IMG/VR virus record: IMGVR_UViG_3300009311_000060
Location: 1 to 24,979 of that record
Strand: one strand, 5' to 3'
Length of the DNA stretch: 24,979 nucleotides
DNA from: a virus
Of the stretch, positions 1 to 6,268 are shown piece by piece (within the stretch, counting starts at the first letter, position 1; each line of letters begins with the position of its first letter). The translations under genes were made by a program, and so were the position numbers. Under the pieces are notes generated by a model. The model made no database searches. It was given only the letters and a program-made list of their open reading frames with translations, and was not told the DNA's origin.

Positions 1-1
1 G

Positions 2-124
2 TGTGCGGAGTGTGGGTCGTTGTTCGTGAAGACGGACGGGAGGCAGCGGTTCTGTCCTGGTGAGAAGGGGAGTAGATGCGGGGCGAGGGCTAGGCAGCGT
101 CGAAGGAGGGAGCGCGATGGGTGA
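2..124 (+). CDS. 3' end of a small zinc-finger protein (partial)
   Basis: The gene is cut by the left edge of the window; its last 40 codons are read in frame 2 and stop with TGA at 122-124. The visible part begins CAECGSLFVKTDGRQRFCPG, followed by another cysteine, giving a CxxC pair and a later C-x-C-like pair typical of a small zinc ribbon. It ends in a very basic tail (ARARQRRRRERDG). The family is not identified; such proteins are common in phage accessory regions and often bind nucleic acid. Its stop lies 8 bases inside the next gene, which suggests translational coupling. The start codon is outside the window. Confidence 0.6.
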   Translation, partial: CAECGSLFVKTDGRQRFCPGEKGSRCGARARQRRRRERDG

Positions 125-485
125 GACGGTGAGTTCGGATCGAGTTGTAGAAGTTCAGTGGCCGTTCTGCGCTCAGTGTGGTGACGTTGGTCGTCCTGCG
201 AGCCATCTGAAGCATCTTTACGTCTGCGACGACTGCTGTCGTGCTTGGCCGAAGGATGGCGATTGGCGTCATCCAGAGCGCCTGAACCCTCGCTGTCCGG
301 TGTGTGGGGAGGATGAGGCTGAGATGGGGGCAAACTGGCAGTACGGTGAGTCGTTGCCGTGGTCTTCGCACCATCCCAAGATGGCCTTCCTTGCCAGATG
401 CCGCCGTTGCAAGCACCTGTGGGAGATTGAGCCTCTGAGCAAGCCGTGGGAGAAGAAGGCTCGTGACCTTGAGGAGCAGTGCTGA
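117..485 (+). CDS. Hypothetical protein with two zinc-ribbon-like CxxC pairs of pairs
   Basis: This 122-residue protein has unknown function. The start ATG at 117 is preceded by AAGGAGG at about 103-109 with good spacing; the same frame is open to position 60, but nothing supports an earlier start. Four CxxC motifs are visible: C18/C21, C37/C40, C60/C63 and C95/C98, enough for two zinc ribbons. The protein is otherwise rich in Trp and charged residues, with no membrane segment. It overlaps the partial gene upstream by 8 bases and the next gene by the TGATG at 483-487, so the three probably share a transcript. A DNA- or RNA-binding accessory role is inferred from the metal sites only. Confidence 0.75.
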   Translation: MGETVSSDRVVEVQWPFCAQCGDVGRPASHLKHLYVCDDCCRAWPKDGDWRHPERLNPRCPVCGEDEAEMGANWQYGESLPWSSHHPKMAFLARCRRCKHLWEIEPLSKPWEKKARDLEEQC

Positions 486-664
486 TGCCGACGAACGTCG
501 AGGGCGACTTACAGGCACTCATTGAAAAGCTGCTTCAGGACCGTCGCGTGTCTGAGTTCAAATACGAGGTTGAAGGGGAGGTCGGCTGGTCTACGACCTA
601 CTCGCCCGCCAAGCGTCTGCTCTGCGAACACGTCAAGTTGGAAATCACGCTGGAGAAGGACTGA
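485..664 (+). CDS. Small hypothetical protein, 59 aa
   Basis: The ATG at 485 overlaps the preceding stop (TGATG), with GAGGAG at 471-476 as ribosome binding site. A GTG at 479 in the same frame is a weaker alternative. The protein begins MPTNVEGDLQALIEKLLQDR, an amphipathic helix, then has beta-like segments (FKYEVEGEV, HVKLEITLEKD). There are no cysteine pairs or membrane segment. It ends in a TGATG overlap with the next gene. No family recognised; it is supported by coupling, G/C-rich third positions and a ribosome binding site. Confidence 0.65.
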   Translation: MPTNVEGDLQALIEKLLQDRRVSEFKYEVEGEVGWSTTYSPAKRLLCEHVKLEITLEKD

Positions 665-1215
665 TGCCGATTAGAGACCCTGAGAAGCGGAAGGCTGCTG
701 CGCGGGCGCGGATGAAGCGTTTGCGAGAGGAGCGACGGGCGAACAGGGCGAACGCGGGCGAACAGCCAAAAACGCGTGTTCGCCCGGAAAAACGTGCGCC
801 CGGATGTTCGCCCGAAACCGACGTGATTGGGCGTCCGATTCGGGTCATCGAATGGACGGATGCGGAGGGTGTTGAGCGGGTGACGCGGTATGTTCCTCCT
901 CGGGCTGATTGGAAGGGTATTGGGTGGTGCCGCGATTGCAATACGGGGGTCGGCTCAGGGAACACAGTGTGCCGGACTTGTCGGATCGATCCTGAGCGGA
1001 AGGATTTGCCGCCTGTGGGTGAGGTGAAGCCTGAGCGATGGCCGCAGGTGGTTCCGATGTCTGCCGACTTCCTGAAGCCTAACCAGAACCTTTCAGATCG
1101 GGAAAGGGCGGCGACCGTCCAGAAGCTCCTTGCTGACCCGAAAGGCAAGGAGTTGGCCAAGCACATTCGCTGGGGAGTCGGCGGTCCGACGATAGCGGAG
1201 ATTGGGAGGATGTGA
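664..1215 (+). CDS. Basic zinc-finger hypothetical protein
   Basis: This 183-residue protein starts at an ATG overlapping the previous stop (TGATG, 662-666). The N-terminal 30 residues are strongly basic and helical (MPIRDPEKRKAAARARMKR), a layout often seen in small phage DNA-binding proteins. Residues 28-52 look like a low-complexity linker; the DNA encoding it carries a nested inverted repeat (736-814). A compact CRDC...CRTC zinc site lies at C89, C92, C103 and C106. The C-terminal third is helical with no known motif. Function unknown. It lies in the small-gene cluster upstream of the terminase, so a packaging-associated or regulatory role is possible but unproven. Confidence 0.75.
   Translation: MPIRDPEKRKAAARARMKRLREERRANRANAGEQPKTRVRPEKRAPGCSPETDVIGRPIRVIEWTDAEGVERVTRYVPPRADWKGIGWCRDCNTGVGSGNTVCRTCRIDPERKDLPPVGEVKPERWPQVVPMSADFLKPNQNLSDRERAATVQKLLADPKGKELAKHIRWGVGGPTIAEIGRM
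736..814. repeat. Nested inverted/direct repeat of decamer CGGGCGAACA inside a gene
   Basis: The decamer CGGGCGAACA occurs at 736-745 and 755-764. Its exact reverse complement TGTTCGCCCG occurs at 777-786 and 805-814. An additional eight-base copy, GGGCGAAC, lies at 746-753. The inner pair forms a perfect 10-bp stem with a 12-base loop; the outer pair forms a second perfect 10-bp stem around almost the same centre. It lies in the linker-coding part of the 664-1215 gene. The half-sites CGAAC/GTTCG recall actinobacterial LexA boxes, but the spacing (14 rather than 4) does not fit. It could be an operator, replication or packaging site, or an RNA structure. Confidence 0.8.
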
Positions 1216-1442
1216 TGCCATATCGGGACCATCTCAGCGAGTTGGTGGAGCAGGTCCCTGCTGGCGAGGTTTGGAGTTGCTTCGTTCTGCACGACGATTG
1301 GTGCCCATGCGAGCCGTGCGTCTGTGACCCTGACTTCGTGACACGGCCCTATCCAGTTGACCCTGAGGGCCGAGAGATGTTCCTACTCGCAGACCCAGAT
1401 CAAGCCTTCCTCGAAGTCAAGTTCAAGACCACCGAGCGGTGA
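1215..1442 (+). CDS. Small cysteine-rich hypothetical protein
   Basis: This 75-residue protein starts at the ATG at 1215, which overlaps the preceding TGA (TGATG); a GTG at 1212 is in frame. GGGAGGA at 1204-1210 serves as ribosome binding site. The core HDDWCPCEPCVCDPDF places C30, C32, C35 and C37 in a tight cluster, with C22 nearby, suggesting a metal-binding knuckle. The rest is acidic. It is probably cytoplasmic, with no signal or membrane segment. Similar His-Asp-Asp/Cys clusters occur in small unannotated phage proteins as far as I recall, but I cannot assign a function. Confidence 0.7.
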   Translation: MPYRDHLSELVEQVPAGEVWSCFVLHDDWCPCEPCVCDPDFVTRPYPVDPEGREMFLLADPDQAFLEVKFKTTER

Positions 1443-1457
1443 ACGAGTGGTGAGAAG

Positions 1458-1580
1458 ATGAAGGAGTGGGGAAGGCTGTCGGGTGACGAACGCATGGCCT
1501 CGGTGTTTGGGTACGTTAGCCTTCTCTGCTGGATTGCTGCCTTCGTCGCCTTTGGGATATGGCTGTGTCTTGAGTGGTGA
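1458..1580 (+). CDS. Putative 40-aa single-pass membrane protein
   Basis: ATG at 1458, stop TGA at 1578-1580. The N-terminal 12 residues are charged (MKEWGRLSGDER), followed by one long hydrophobic stretch from about residue 14 to 38 (containing FGYVSLLCWIAAFVAFGIW). A weak ribosome binding site (GGTGAGAAG) lies just upstream. It fits end to end between its neighbours. It is a candidate small membrane protein such as a holin-like or superinfection factor, but no lysis enzyme lies nearby and the function is unknown. Confidence 0.55.
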   Translation: MKEWGRLSGDERMASVFGYVSLLCWIAAFVAFGIWLCLEW

Positions 1581-1589
1581 GGTGAAGGG

Positions 1590-1800
1590 ATGAAGTTCTG
1601 GTTCCGAGTTGTCATGTGGTGGCTGGACCTCAAGTTGCTCCGCATCTACCCGAAGTGTCGCACAGACCGCAGCGGCGTGGTACCAGCACGTCGTGGGCAT
1701 GGGGTGCCGCATGTCGTGCAGATACCTTCGGGGATTCTGGGCGCTGATTGTGGAGGCCCAAGAGATGCGGCCTGCGGTCTGTAACGGGGGCGGGTGGTAA
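1590..1800 (+). CDS. Small hypothetical protein, apparently frameshifted
   Basis: The ATG at 1590 follows GAGG (1580-1583) and opens a frame beginning MKFWFRVVMWWLDLKLLRIY. Read straight on, it stops at 1782-1784 after 64 residues, but third-position G/C falls from about 88% over codons 1-24 to near 50% afterwards. The +1 frame takes over from about 1663 with more than 80% G/C at third positions and encodes AAAWYQHVVGMGCRMS, RYLRGFWALIVEAQEMR and a stop at 1798-1800. The simplest reading is one gene of about 69 codons with one extra base near 1655-1665, either a sequencing error or a real mutation. The function is unknown; it is rich in Trp and basic residues with possible membrane-associated helices. 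Confidence 0.5.
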
Positions 1801-1840
1801 GCGGCAGGGACGTGACCCACTAAGGCCGACCTGCCCGCCC
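1788..1840 (+). other. Long-loop inverted repeat in a gap
   Basis: GGGCGGG (1788-1794) is an exact 7-base complement of CCCGCCC (1834-1840), with 39 bases between. It overlaps the end of the frameshifted gene and leads into the largest poorly coding stretch of the window (1801-1985). Stem quality is moderate and no U-run follows. It could be a weak termination or processing structure. Confidence 0.3.
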
Positions 1841-1868
1841 TCAGTCAGCATCTAGCGGTGTTGGCGGC

Positions 1869-1985
1869 TTGGACCTGAGCGTGGTGCTGCTTCCGATTCG
1901 CAAACGGCAGTTCCTACGCAGATGGCGACACAGTGAGTGGGGGAATCGGCGGGCCGTCCCGACCCCCGCACCGCCCGTGGAGTAG
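1869..1985 (+). CDS. Doubtful 38-aa reading frame
   Basis: A TTG at 1869 (or GTG at 1881) opens a frame ending with TAG at 1983-1985, reading LDLSVVLLPIRKRQFLRRWR and then a Pro-rich basic tail. About three quarters of third positions are G or C, which is compatible with coding. No clear ribosome binding site precedes it, and a strong hairpin (1939-1967) lies inside it. It may be a small basic protein or simply chance in a structured non-coding gap. Confidence 0.25.
   Translation: MDLSVVLLPIRKRQFLRRWRHSEWGNRRAVPTPAPPVE
1939..1967 (+). promoter_or_regulatory. GC-rich stem-loop upstream of the 1986 gene
   Basis: GGGGG (1939-1943) pairs with CCCCC (1963-1967). After a two-base bulge (AA), TCGG (1946-1949) pairs with CCGA (1959-1962), leaving a 9-base loop. 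Nine G-C-rich pairs sit 18 bases before the next start codon. No U-run follows, so a classical intrinsic terminator is unlikely; a processing or attenuating structure is possible. Confidence 0.4.
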
Positions 1986-2225
1986 ATGATGGTCGCGCCG
2001 AAGTTCTCGTTAGTGCAGGCTCATTCCGTGGCGTTTCATGGCGGCGAGTCGTTCCCGATGCGGCAGGCCGTGACGTTATGTGCGTGGGTCTGTGACGAGT
2101 GCTTCAGCGAACCTGATGTAGAACAGACCATCGAGGGCATCATGGCCTTCTTGCAGAGCACCCCGCTGGACGAACAACCCGGAGTCATTTGCACTGACCG
2201 AGAGACACGTTCTTGGCGAGGGTGA
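1986..2225 (+). CDS. Hypothetical protein, 79 aa
   Basis: Two adjacent ATGs (1986 and 1989) follow GGAG at 1979-1982; the second has the better spacing. The sequence starts MMVAPKFSLVQAHSVAFHGG and has a single CDEC motif (WVCDECF) near residue 37, then a helical segment (VEQTIEGIMAFLQ). One CxxC alone is not a full zinc site, although C32 and C69 could contribute. Function unknown. It follows the structured gap at 1801-1985 and precedes a -10-like box. Confidence 0.55.
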   Translation: MMVAPKFSLVQAHSVAFHGGESFPMRQAVTLCAWVCDECFSEPDVEQTIEGIMAFLQSTPLDEQPGVICTDRETRSWRG

Positions 2226-2246
2226 AGGATGAAGACTGATGTGGAG

Positions 2247-2252
2247 TAGAAT
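2247..2252 (+). promoter_or_regulatory. -10-like box TAGAAT before the terminase group
   Basis: TAGAAT lies in the 66-base gap between the 1986-2225 and 2292-2453 genes, in the context GTAGAATGT, which recurs at 4149-4157. No -35 match at 16-18 bases is visible. Actinobacterial-type promoters often rely mainly on the -10 (TAnnnT), so it is a plausible promoter for the 2292-4147 group. Assignment is by motif and position only. Confidence 0.3.
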
Positions 2253-2291
2253 GTCCGACTAGCCGCGGCGACCCCGCGCAAGGAGTCGAAC

Positions 2292-2453
2292 ATGAAGATT
2301 CCGCTTACCCTCCCTCTGACCATCCGAGGTGACTGCAAACTGCTCATTCACCTCTTCGACCTCAACCCGAAAGATCATTCGCTGAAGATTGGCCTTGAAC
2401 TGCGCCTGAGCGTTCGGTGCGCCCTCAAGGTTGGCGTAGAGTTCGTCTGGTAG
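2292..2453 (+). CDS. Hypothetical protein, 53 aa
   Basis: The ATG at 2292 is preceded by a strong AAGGAG (2279-2284) with 7-base spacing; the frame ends with TAG at 2451-2453. The protein begins MKIPLTLPLTIRGDCKLLIH and continues with alternating hydrophobic and polar residues (LKIGLELRLSVRCALKVGVEF), suggesting a small all-beta protein. There is no membrane segment or metal site. It may open the terminase transcript. The function is unknown; the strong ribosome binding site is the main evidence. Confidence 0.6.
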   Translation: MKIPLTLPLTIRGDCKLLIHLFDLNPKDHSLKIGLELRLSVRCALKVGVEFVW

Positions 2454-2465
2454 TAGGAGATCGCC

Positions 2466-2648
2466 GTGAGCGACGGAAACATCCGAGTCTTCATCTCCAA
2501 CCCGCGCCCGTGGGAAGAGACACAGACGCCCCTCGAACGCCTGAAGAACCGTCGTGCCCACTGGGAACGAGAGCGCGCCCGCATCGACGAGCAGATCGCG
2601 GTGCTTGATCGCGAGATCGAGACGCTGGAGGAACGTCAGGAAGACTGA
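2466..2648 (+). CDS. 60-aa coiled-coil protein coupled to terminase
   Basis: The GTG start at 2466 follows TAGGAG (2454-2459). The N-terminal half is extended (SDGNIRVFISNPRPWEE); residues about 23-58 form a highly charged helix with heptad-like Leu/Ile spacing (LERLKNRRAHW...IDEQIAVLDREIETLEER), a probable coiled coil. Its stop overlaps the terminase start (TGATG, 2646-2650), so translation is probably coupled. Its position directly before the large terminase raises the idea of a packaging partner, but it is much shorter than usual small terminase subunits and lacks a visible DNA-binding domain. Confidence 0.65.
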   Translation: MSDGNIRVFISNPRPWEETQTPLERLKNRRAHWERERARIDEQIAVLDREIETLEERQED

Positions 2649-4147
2649 TGGACTTCGGATTCATCGTCGGCATCTCCGAGGTCATGGGCTGGATATGGAC
2701 CAAGGCCCAGGCCCGTATCCTCGAAAACCTCACGCGATTCGTCTTGCTCTGCGGTGGCAGGCGTGCTGGGAAAAGCCTCACCACCGCCCGCTGGATGTTC
2801 CTTCAGGTCGTCCGCACTCTCATGGAATGGGAAGATGCGGGCAGGCAGCGCGTGCAGGGCGGCATCATCCCGTTCTGGCTTGTGGGAAAGTCCTACGAGG
2901 CCACGGAGCAGGAGTACAACTACCTCGCCGACGACCTTGAGGAACGGTTCGGCACCGACTTCGTGCATGTGACCCGCCGCAACATCGGGCCGAACGAAAT
3001 CACCATCCGAGTCTCCGAGAAGCCGAAACTGGACTTTGTGGTCCGCACCAAGTCGGCACAGGACGAAGGCTCGCTGGAGGCCGAGGCTGTCGGCGCGGTG
3101 GCCGTCTGTGAGGCGGCGCAGATCAGCTACTCGGCGTACCTGCGGCTTCAGGGCCGTATCGCACAGCGCCGAGCGCCCATCCTGCTGTCGGGATCGCTGG
3201 AGGACGACTTCGGCTGGTACAACGACCTGATGGTGGACTGGGGTCACGAGAGGGCGTGGAACGAGGAAGATTCCCGCTCGTGGGTGATTGAGTCCGAGAC
3301 CAACCAGTTCGACTTCCCCGAGGGAGCGAACGACCCCGAGCTTCAGCGCCTTCGGAACTCGATGTCCGAGGACGACTTCAACCGGATGTTCATGGGGCGT
3401 CCGGCACCGATTCGGGGTCTTGTCCATCCCACATTCCGCAATACCGTCCACGTCCAGAACGTTCCCTACATCCCCGGCGAGGATGTGTGGCTGGCCATCG
3501 ACCCCGGCATCTCCGGCCTTGAGAACCGCGGCTCGGCCTACGCAGTCCTGTTCTGCCACATCGTGGACGTTCAGGGCATCCACAAGCAGTACCGCGTCTT
3601 CGACTCGATCTACGTGGGGAATGTGGATGAGGATGTCATCATTGAGACGGCGATGAACAAGCCGTGGTGGGGCAAGGCTGACATCTACGGCGTCATCGAC
3701 CGGGCGGGCAAGAACCGCACCAACTTCAAGGAGGCTGCGACCTCTCATGCGACGTGGCGGAACCTCGCTGGACTTCGGCTGCGCTACTCGAAGAAGACCA
3801 TCCTGCTCAGGGACGCTCGCCAACGTTTCAACGCCATGCTCAGGGTGCATGGGACTACCGGCCAGCCTGGCCTGGTAATGGACGCGGAGCGGTGCAAAGG
3901 TTTACAGTCTGAGTTGGGTGGATGTGCGAACCCGCTTCGTCCCGATCTGTCGGATCAGGTTTACCGCTGGGAACTGGACTCCGACGATATGATTATGGGC
4001 AAGGACCCGCGCGACCGTTTCTGCGACTGCATCAAGGCGGCGTACTACCTTGGCTGGGACCGTGAAAAGCACGTCTATCCCCGCAACATGCAGCGCCAGT
4101 CTGCGACCCGCAGGCGTCGGACTCTGAGAACTCCCGTGCGCGCGTAA
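2648..4147 (+). CDS. terL: Terminase large subunit (DNA packaging ATPase/nuclease)
   Basis: This 499-residue protein has the two-domain layout of phage large terminases, the motor that translocates DNA through the portal and cuts concatemers. The Walker A motif GGRRAGKS is at residues 36-43. The Walker B-like strand AVAVCEAAQ carries E155, with Cys at the place usually held by Asp. A coupling-type Ser-Gly-Ser follows at 181-183 (LLSGS). The C-terminal RNase H-like nuclease shows D285 (WLAIDPG), D351 (GVIDRAG) and a late acidic pair D456/D460 (DRFCDCIKAAYY). Length matches the family. The basic tail (TRRRRTLRTPVRA) may contact portal or DNA. It is translationally coupled to the gene upstream and precedes the portal by 17 bases. 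Confidence 0.95.
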   Translation: MDFGFIVGISEVMGWIWTKAQARILENLTRFVLLCGGRRAGKSLTTARWMFLQVVRTLMEWEDAGRQRVQGGIIPFWLVGKSYEATEQEYNYLADDLEERFGTDFVHVTRRNIGPNEITIRVSEKPKLDFVVRTKSAQDEGSLEAEAVGAVAVCEAAQISYSAYLRLQGRIAQRRAPILLSGSLEDDFGWYNDLMVDWGHERAWNEEDSRSWVIESETNQFDFPEGANDPELQRLRNSMSEDDFNRMFMGRPAPIRGLVHPTFRNTVHVQNVPYIPGEDVWLAIDPGISGLENRGSAYAVLFCHIVDVQGIHKQYRVFDSIYVGNVDEDVIIETAMNKPWWGKADIYGVIDRAGKNRTNFKEAATSHATWRNLAGLRLRYSKKTILLRDARQRFNAMLRVHGTTGQPGLVMDAERCKGLQSELGGCANPLRPDLSDQVYRWELDSDDMIMGKDPRDRFCDCIKAAYYLGWDREKHVYPRNMQRQSATRRRRTLRTPVRA

Positions 4148-4149
4148 AG

Positions 4150-4155
4150 TAGAAT
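4150..4155 (+). promoter_or_regulatory. -10-like TAGAAT just before the portal start
   Basis: TAGAAT lies in the 17-base gap between terminase and portal, in the same GTAGAATGT context as at 2246-2254. A transcript starting 6-7 bases after this box would begin at about 4162, only 2-4 bases before the portal ATG, giving a near-leaderless mRNA. No ribosome binding site is visible before that ATG, which supports this reading. No -35 match is seen. Confidence 0.35.
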
Positions 4156-4164
4156 GTACCCGCG

Positions 4165-6255
4165 ATGGTGAATCCCACCGAACAACGACTCGCCTCCGCT
4201 CAAGCCTTCACCCCTGAGCCTTCTCGTCCGTCTCCTCCCTCGGACGACGACCTCCGCAACCTCGCCGACAAGATATACGACCGCATCGACACGCGCTTTC
4301 AGGCGTGGGACCCGATGGTCCAGCGCATGGAGCGGTCGATGGACAAGTGGCGGATGAAGCCGTACATCCCGCCTGTCAAGGAAGCCATCGACCTCGAAAA
4401 CGCCTACACCTCCCGGCTGGACGGTGTATTGGCTCGGAAGGTCGTCTACTCCATCGCAGCAGGCGAGCCACAGGTTCGTATCGAGAACGACGCAGCATGG
4501 CGGAACCGGGCCACGGCTAACGAGAACGCCGAGCGGTTCGCCATCGGATGCCTGAACATCGGCAACGATCTGCTGCGAGACGAAATCCGCCCGACCCTTC
4601 AGAAGCAACTAGCGTGGTTCGCCACGGTTCGGGGTGCCTTCGTCGCCTGCCGCGGTCTGCTCAACAAGGATCCTCTGACCGGCGAGACCTACCCCGACTG
4701 GTTTGTCCTTGATCCTCGCAATGTCGTCTACAGTCGGCGCTCCAAGGGGGTTAGGTGGATAGCGCATCGCTTTGAGCGCACCCGTGCCGAGATTCGAGAG
4801 CAGTACCCGAACTTCCAGTTCACTGAATACGGCGAAGACCCCTATGTTCCTGACGATGAGCGAACGACCGAGGTTTGCTACGACTACTACGAGCGCATCG
4901 ACATTCCGATTCCCGGCCCTGACGGCAACCCTGTAGCCGTCGTTCCCCGCTACTACAACGGCACGCTCATCATGCACCGCTGGGCGCGGCTGATGATGGA
5001 CACTCAGGCTGAGGACTGGCCCATCACCATCGTCCCTGTCGGGTACATGCCGGAACTCGGTACCCAGAACCCCGTCGTGGACCAGGACACGATGGTGGAC
5101 TTCGGTGAGGATGTCTTCGCCCTGACGGACGGCATCACTGATTCCATCAACCTCACGATGTCCTACGCCCAGCAGGCCATCGCCCAGCAGGTCCACCGCG
5201 CCTACAAGAAGATGGGCGCTGGTGGTGGCCCCGATGTTGCGGACCATCCCTCCCAGCCGGGTGTTGAGGTCAATCTGGACACCGACGCCGAACAGGACCT
5301 TGAGTTCTTCCAGCCAGCAGACATTGGTGCGGCACCGCAGGTTCTACTCGGGAACGGGCAGGCGGAATGGTACGCAGCGGGCCTGACGGCTCATGCTCTC
5401 GGCCAGATGCCTCCGGGCGGCCTCTCGGGTGCGGCCCTGCGACTCGTCGGCTCGAACATCGGCGAACGCTCTCACCCCTTCCTCGGACCGGTGGAACTCT
5501 GCATCGAGGGATGCCTGACCCAGATGCTCAAGCAGTTCGCTGCCGGGGGATACGGGCCGTTGCAGGTCTATGGCAAGTCCCTCAGTGGTGCGCCGTTCGA
5601 TAGGCCCATCAACGCACAGGACGTGCAGGGCCACGGCAGACTCACGTTCAAACTGAATCAGACTCTCCCCGAGGATGTGTACGAGAAGTGGGCCATCGCG
5701 CAGATGGCGACTCGGGTGGACCCGGTGACGAAGAAGAGCCTCGTGCCTCTCGACTGGGGCCAGTCGCACCTGCTGGGCATCGAGGACACGTCGCTGATGA
5801 ACCAGAAGCAGGATGTGGAGCGGGTCAAAGAAATGATGCCCGTCATCACGCTGCTGGACTGGCGGCAGTCGTCTATGGAGCGTGGGGAGTGGAACGCGGT
5901 CCAGTATCTTGACACGAAGATCGCCGAGGAGTTCGGCAAGGATCGCCTGACCCAACTCGTCCTGTGGTATCAACTCATGCAGGCTGGTGGTGCGGGTAGC
6001 ATGATGGAACTCATGCAGATTATCGGCGGGATGACACAGGGTGGCACCGAGGGTGCTGCTCGCAACATCAGCAGCAACGGGCAGGGCGTTGACCCTCGCC
6101 TGTCTTCAGTGGAAAACGAGAGGCCCGGAACGGTGGGACAGAACCCGTCCCCGGAAGCAGGGGTGAACTCACCTATGCCGAGGCCCGGAGCGCAGCGTCC
6201 CGGACTTGAGGATGCTGGACTGATAACGGCAAGTCGATTCGGAGCGCCGCTCTAA
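4165..6255 (+). CDS. Portal protein
   Basis: This 696-residue protein directly follows the terminase and has the size and character of short-tailed phage portals (around 700 residues), which form the dodecameric DNA gate at one capsid vertex. The N-terminus is Pro-rich and disordered (to about residue 28). Next come helical and beta segments typical of the portal clip/stem region (LTDGITDSINLTMSYAQQ, about 328-345), with a long helical part after it. The tail is Gly/Gln/Pro-rich and probably flexible. The assignment rests on position, length and overall resemblance rather than on a diagnostic motif. The start ATG lacks a clear ribosome binding site. Confidence 0.88.
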   Translation: MVNPTEQRLASAQAFTPEPSRPSPPSDDDLRNLADKIYDRIDTRFQAWDPMVQRMERSMDKWRMKPYIPPVKEAIDLENAYTSRLDGVLARKVVYSIAAGEPQVRIENDAAWRNRATANENAERFAIGCLNIGNDLLRDEIRPTLQKQLAWFATVRGAFVACRGLLNKDPLTGETYPDWFVLDPRNVVYSRRSKGVRWIAHRFERTRAEIREQYPNFQFTEYGEDPYVPDDERTTEVCYDYYERIDIPIPGPDGNPVAVVPRYYNGTLIMHRWARLMMDTQAEDWPITIVPVGYMPELGTQNPVVDQDTMVDFGEDVFALTDGITDSINLTMSYAQQAIAQQVHRAYKKMGAGGGPDVADHPSQPGVEVNLDTDAEQDLEFFQPADIGAAPQVLLGNGQAEWYAAGLTAHALGQMPPGGLSGAALRLVGSNIGERSHPFLGPVELCIEGCLTQMLKQFAAGGYGPLQVYGKSLSGAPFDRPINAQDVQGHGRLTFKLNQTLPEDVYEKWAIAQMATRVDPVTKKSLVPLDWGQSHLLGIEDTSLMNQKQDVERVKEMMPVITLLDWRQSSMERGEWNAVQYLDTKIAEEFGKDRLTQLVLWYQLMQAGGAGSMMELMQIIGGMTQGGTEGAARNISSNGQGVDPRLSSVENERPGTVGQNPSPEAGVNSPMPRPGAQRPGLEDAGLITASRFGAPL

Positions 6256-6268
6256 GGGCAGGTGAGAT

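Noticed and set aside
736-814. LexA/SOS box reading of the CGAAC/GTTCG half-sites
   Set aside because: Known actinobacterial boxes have CGAAC and GTTCG four bases apart; here the closest pair is 14 apart.
645-1292. 215-codon minus-strand frame
   Set aside because: It lies opposite coupled + strand genes with zinc motifs and has no promoter or ribosome binding site.
2636-3850. 404-codon open frame on the minus strand opposite the terminase
   Set aside because: It is an antisense shadow produced by G/C-rich third positions in the terminase gene. No ribosome binding site and no recognisable motif; the + strand has clear ATPase and nuclease motifs.
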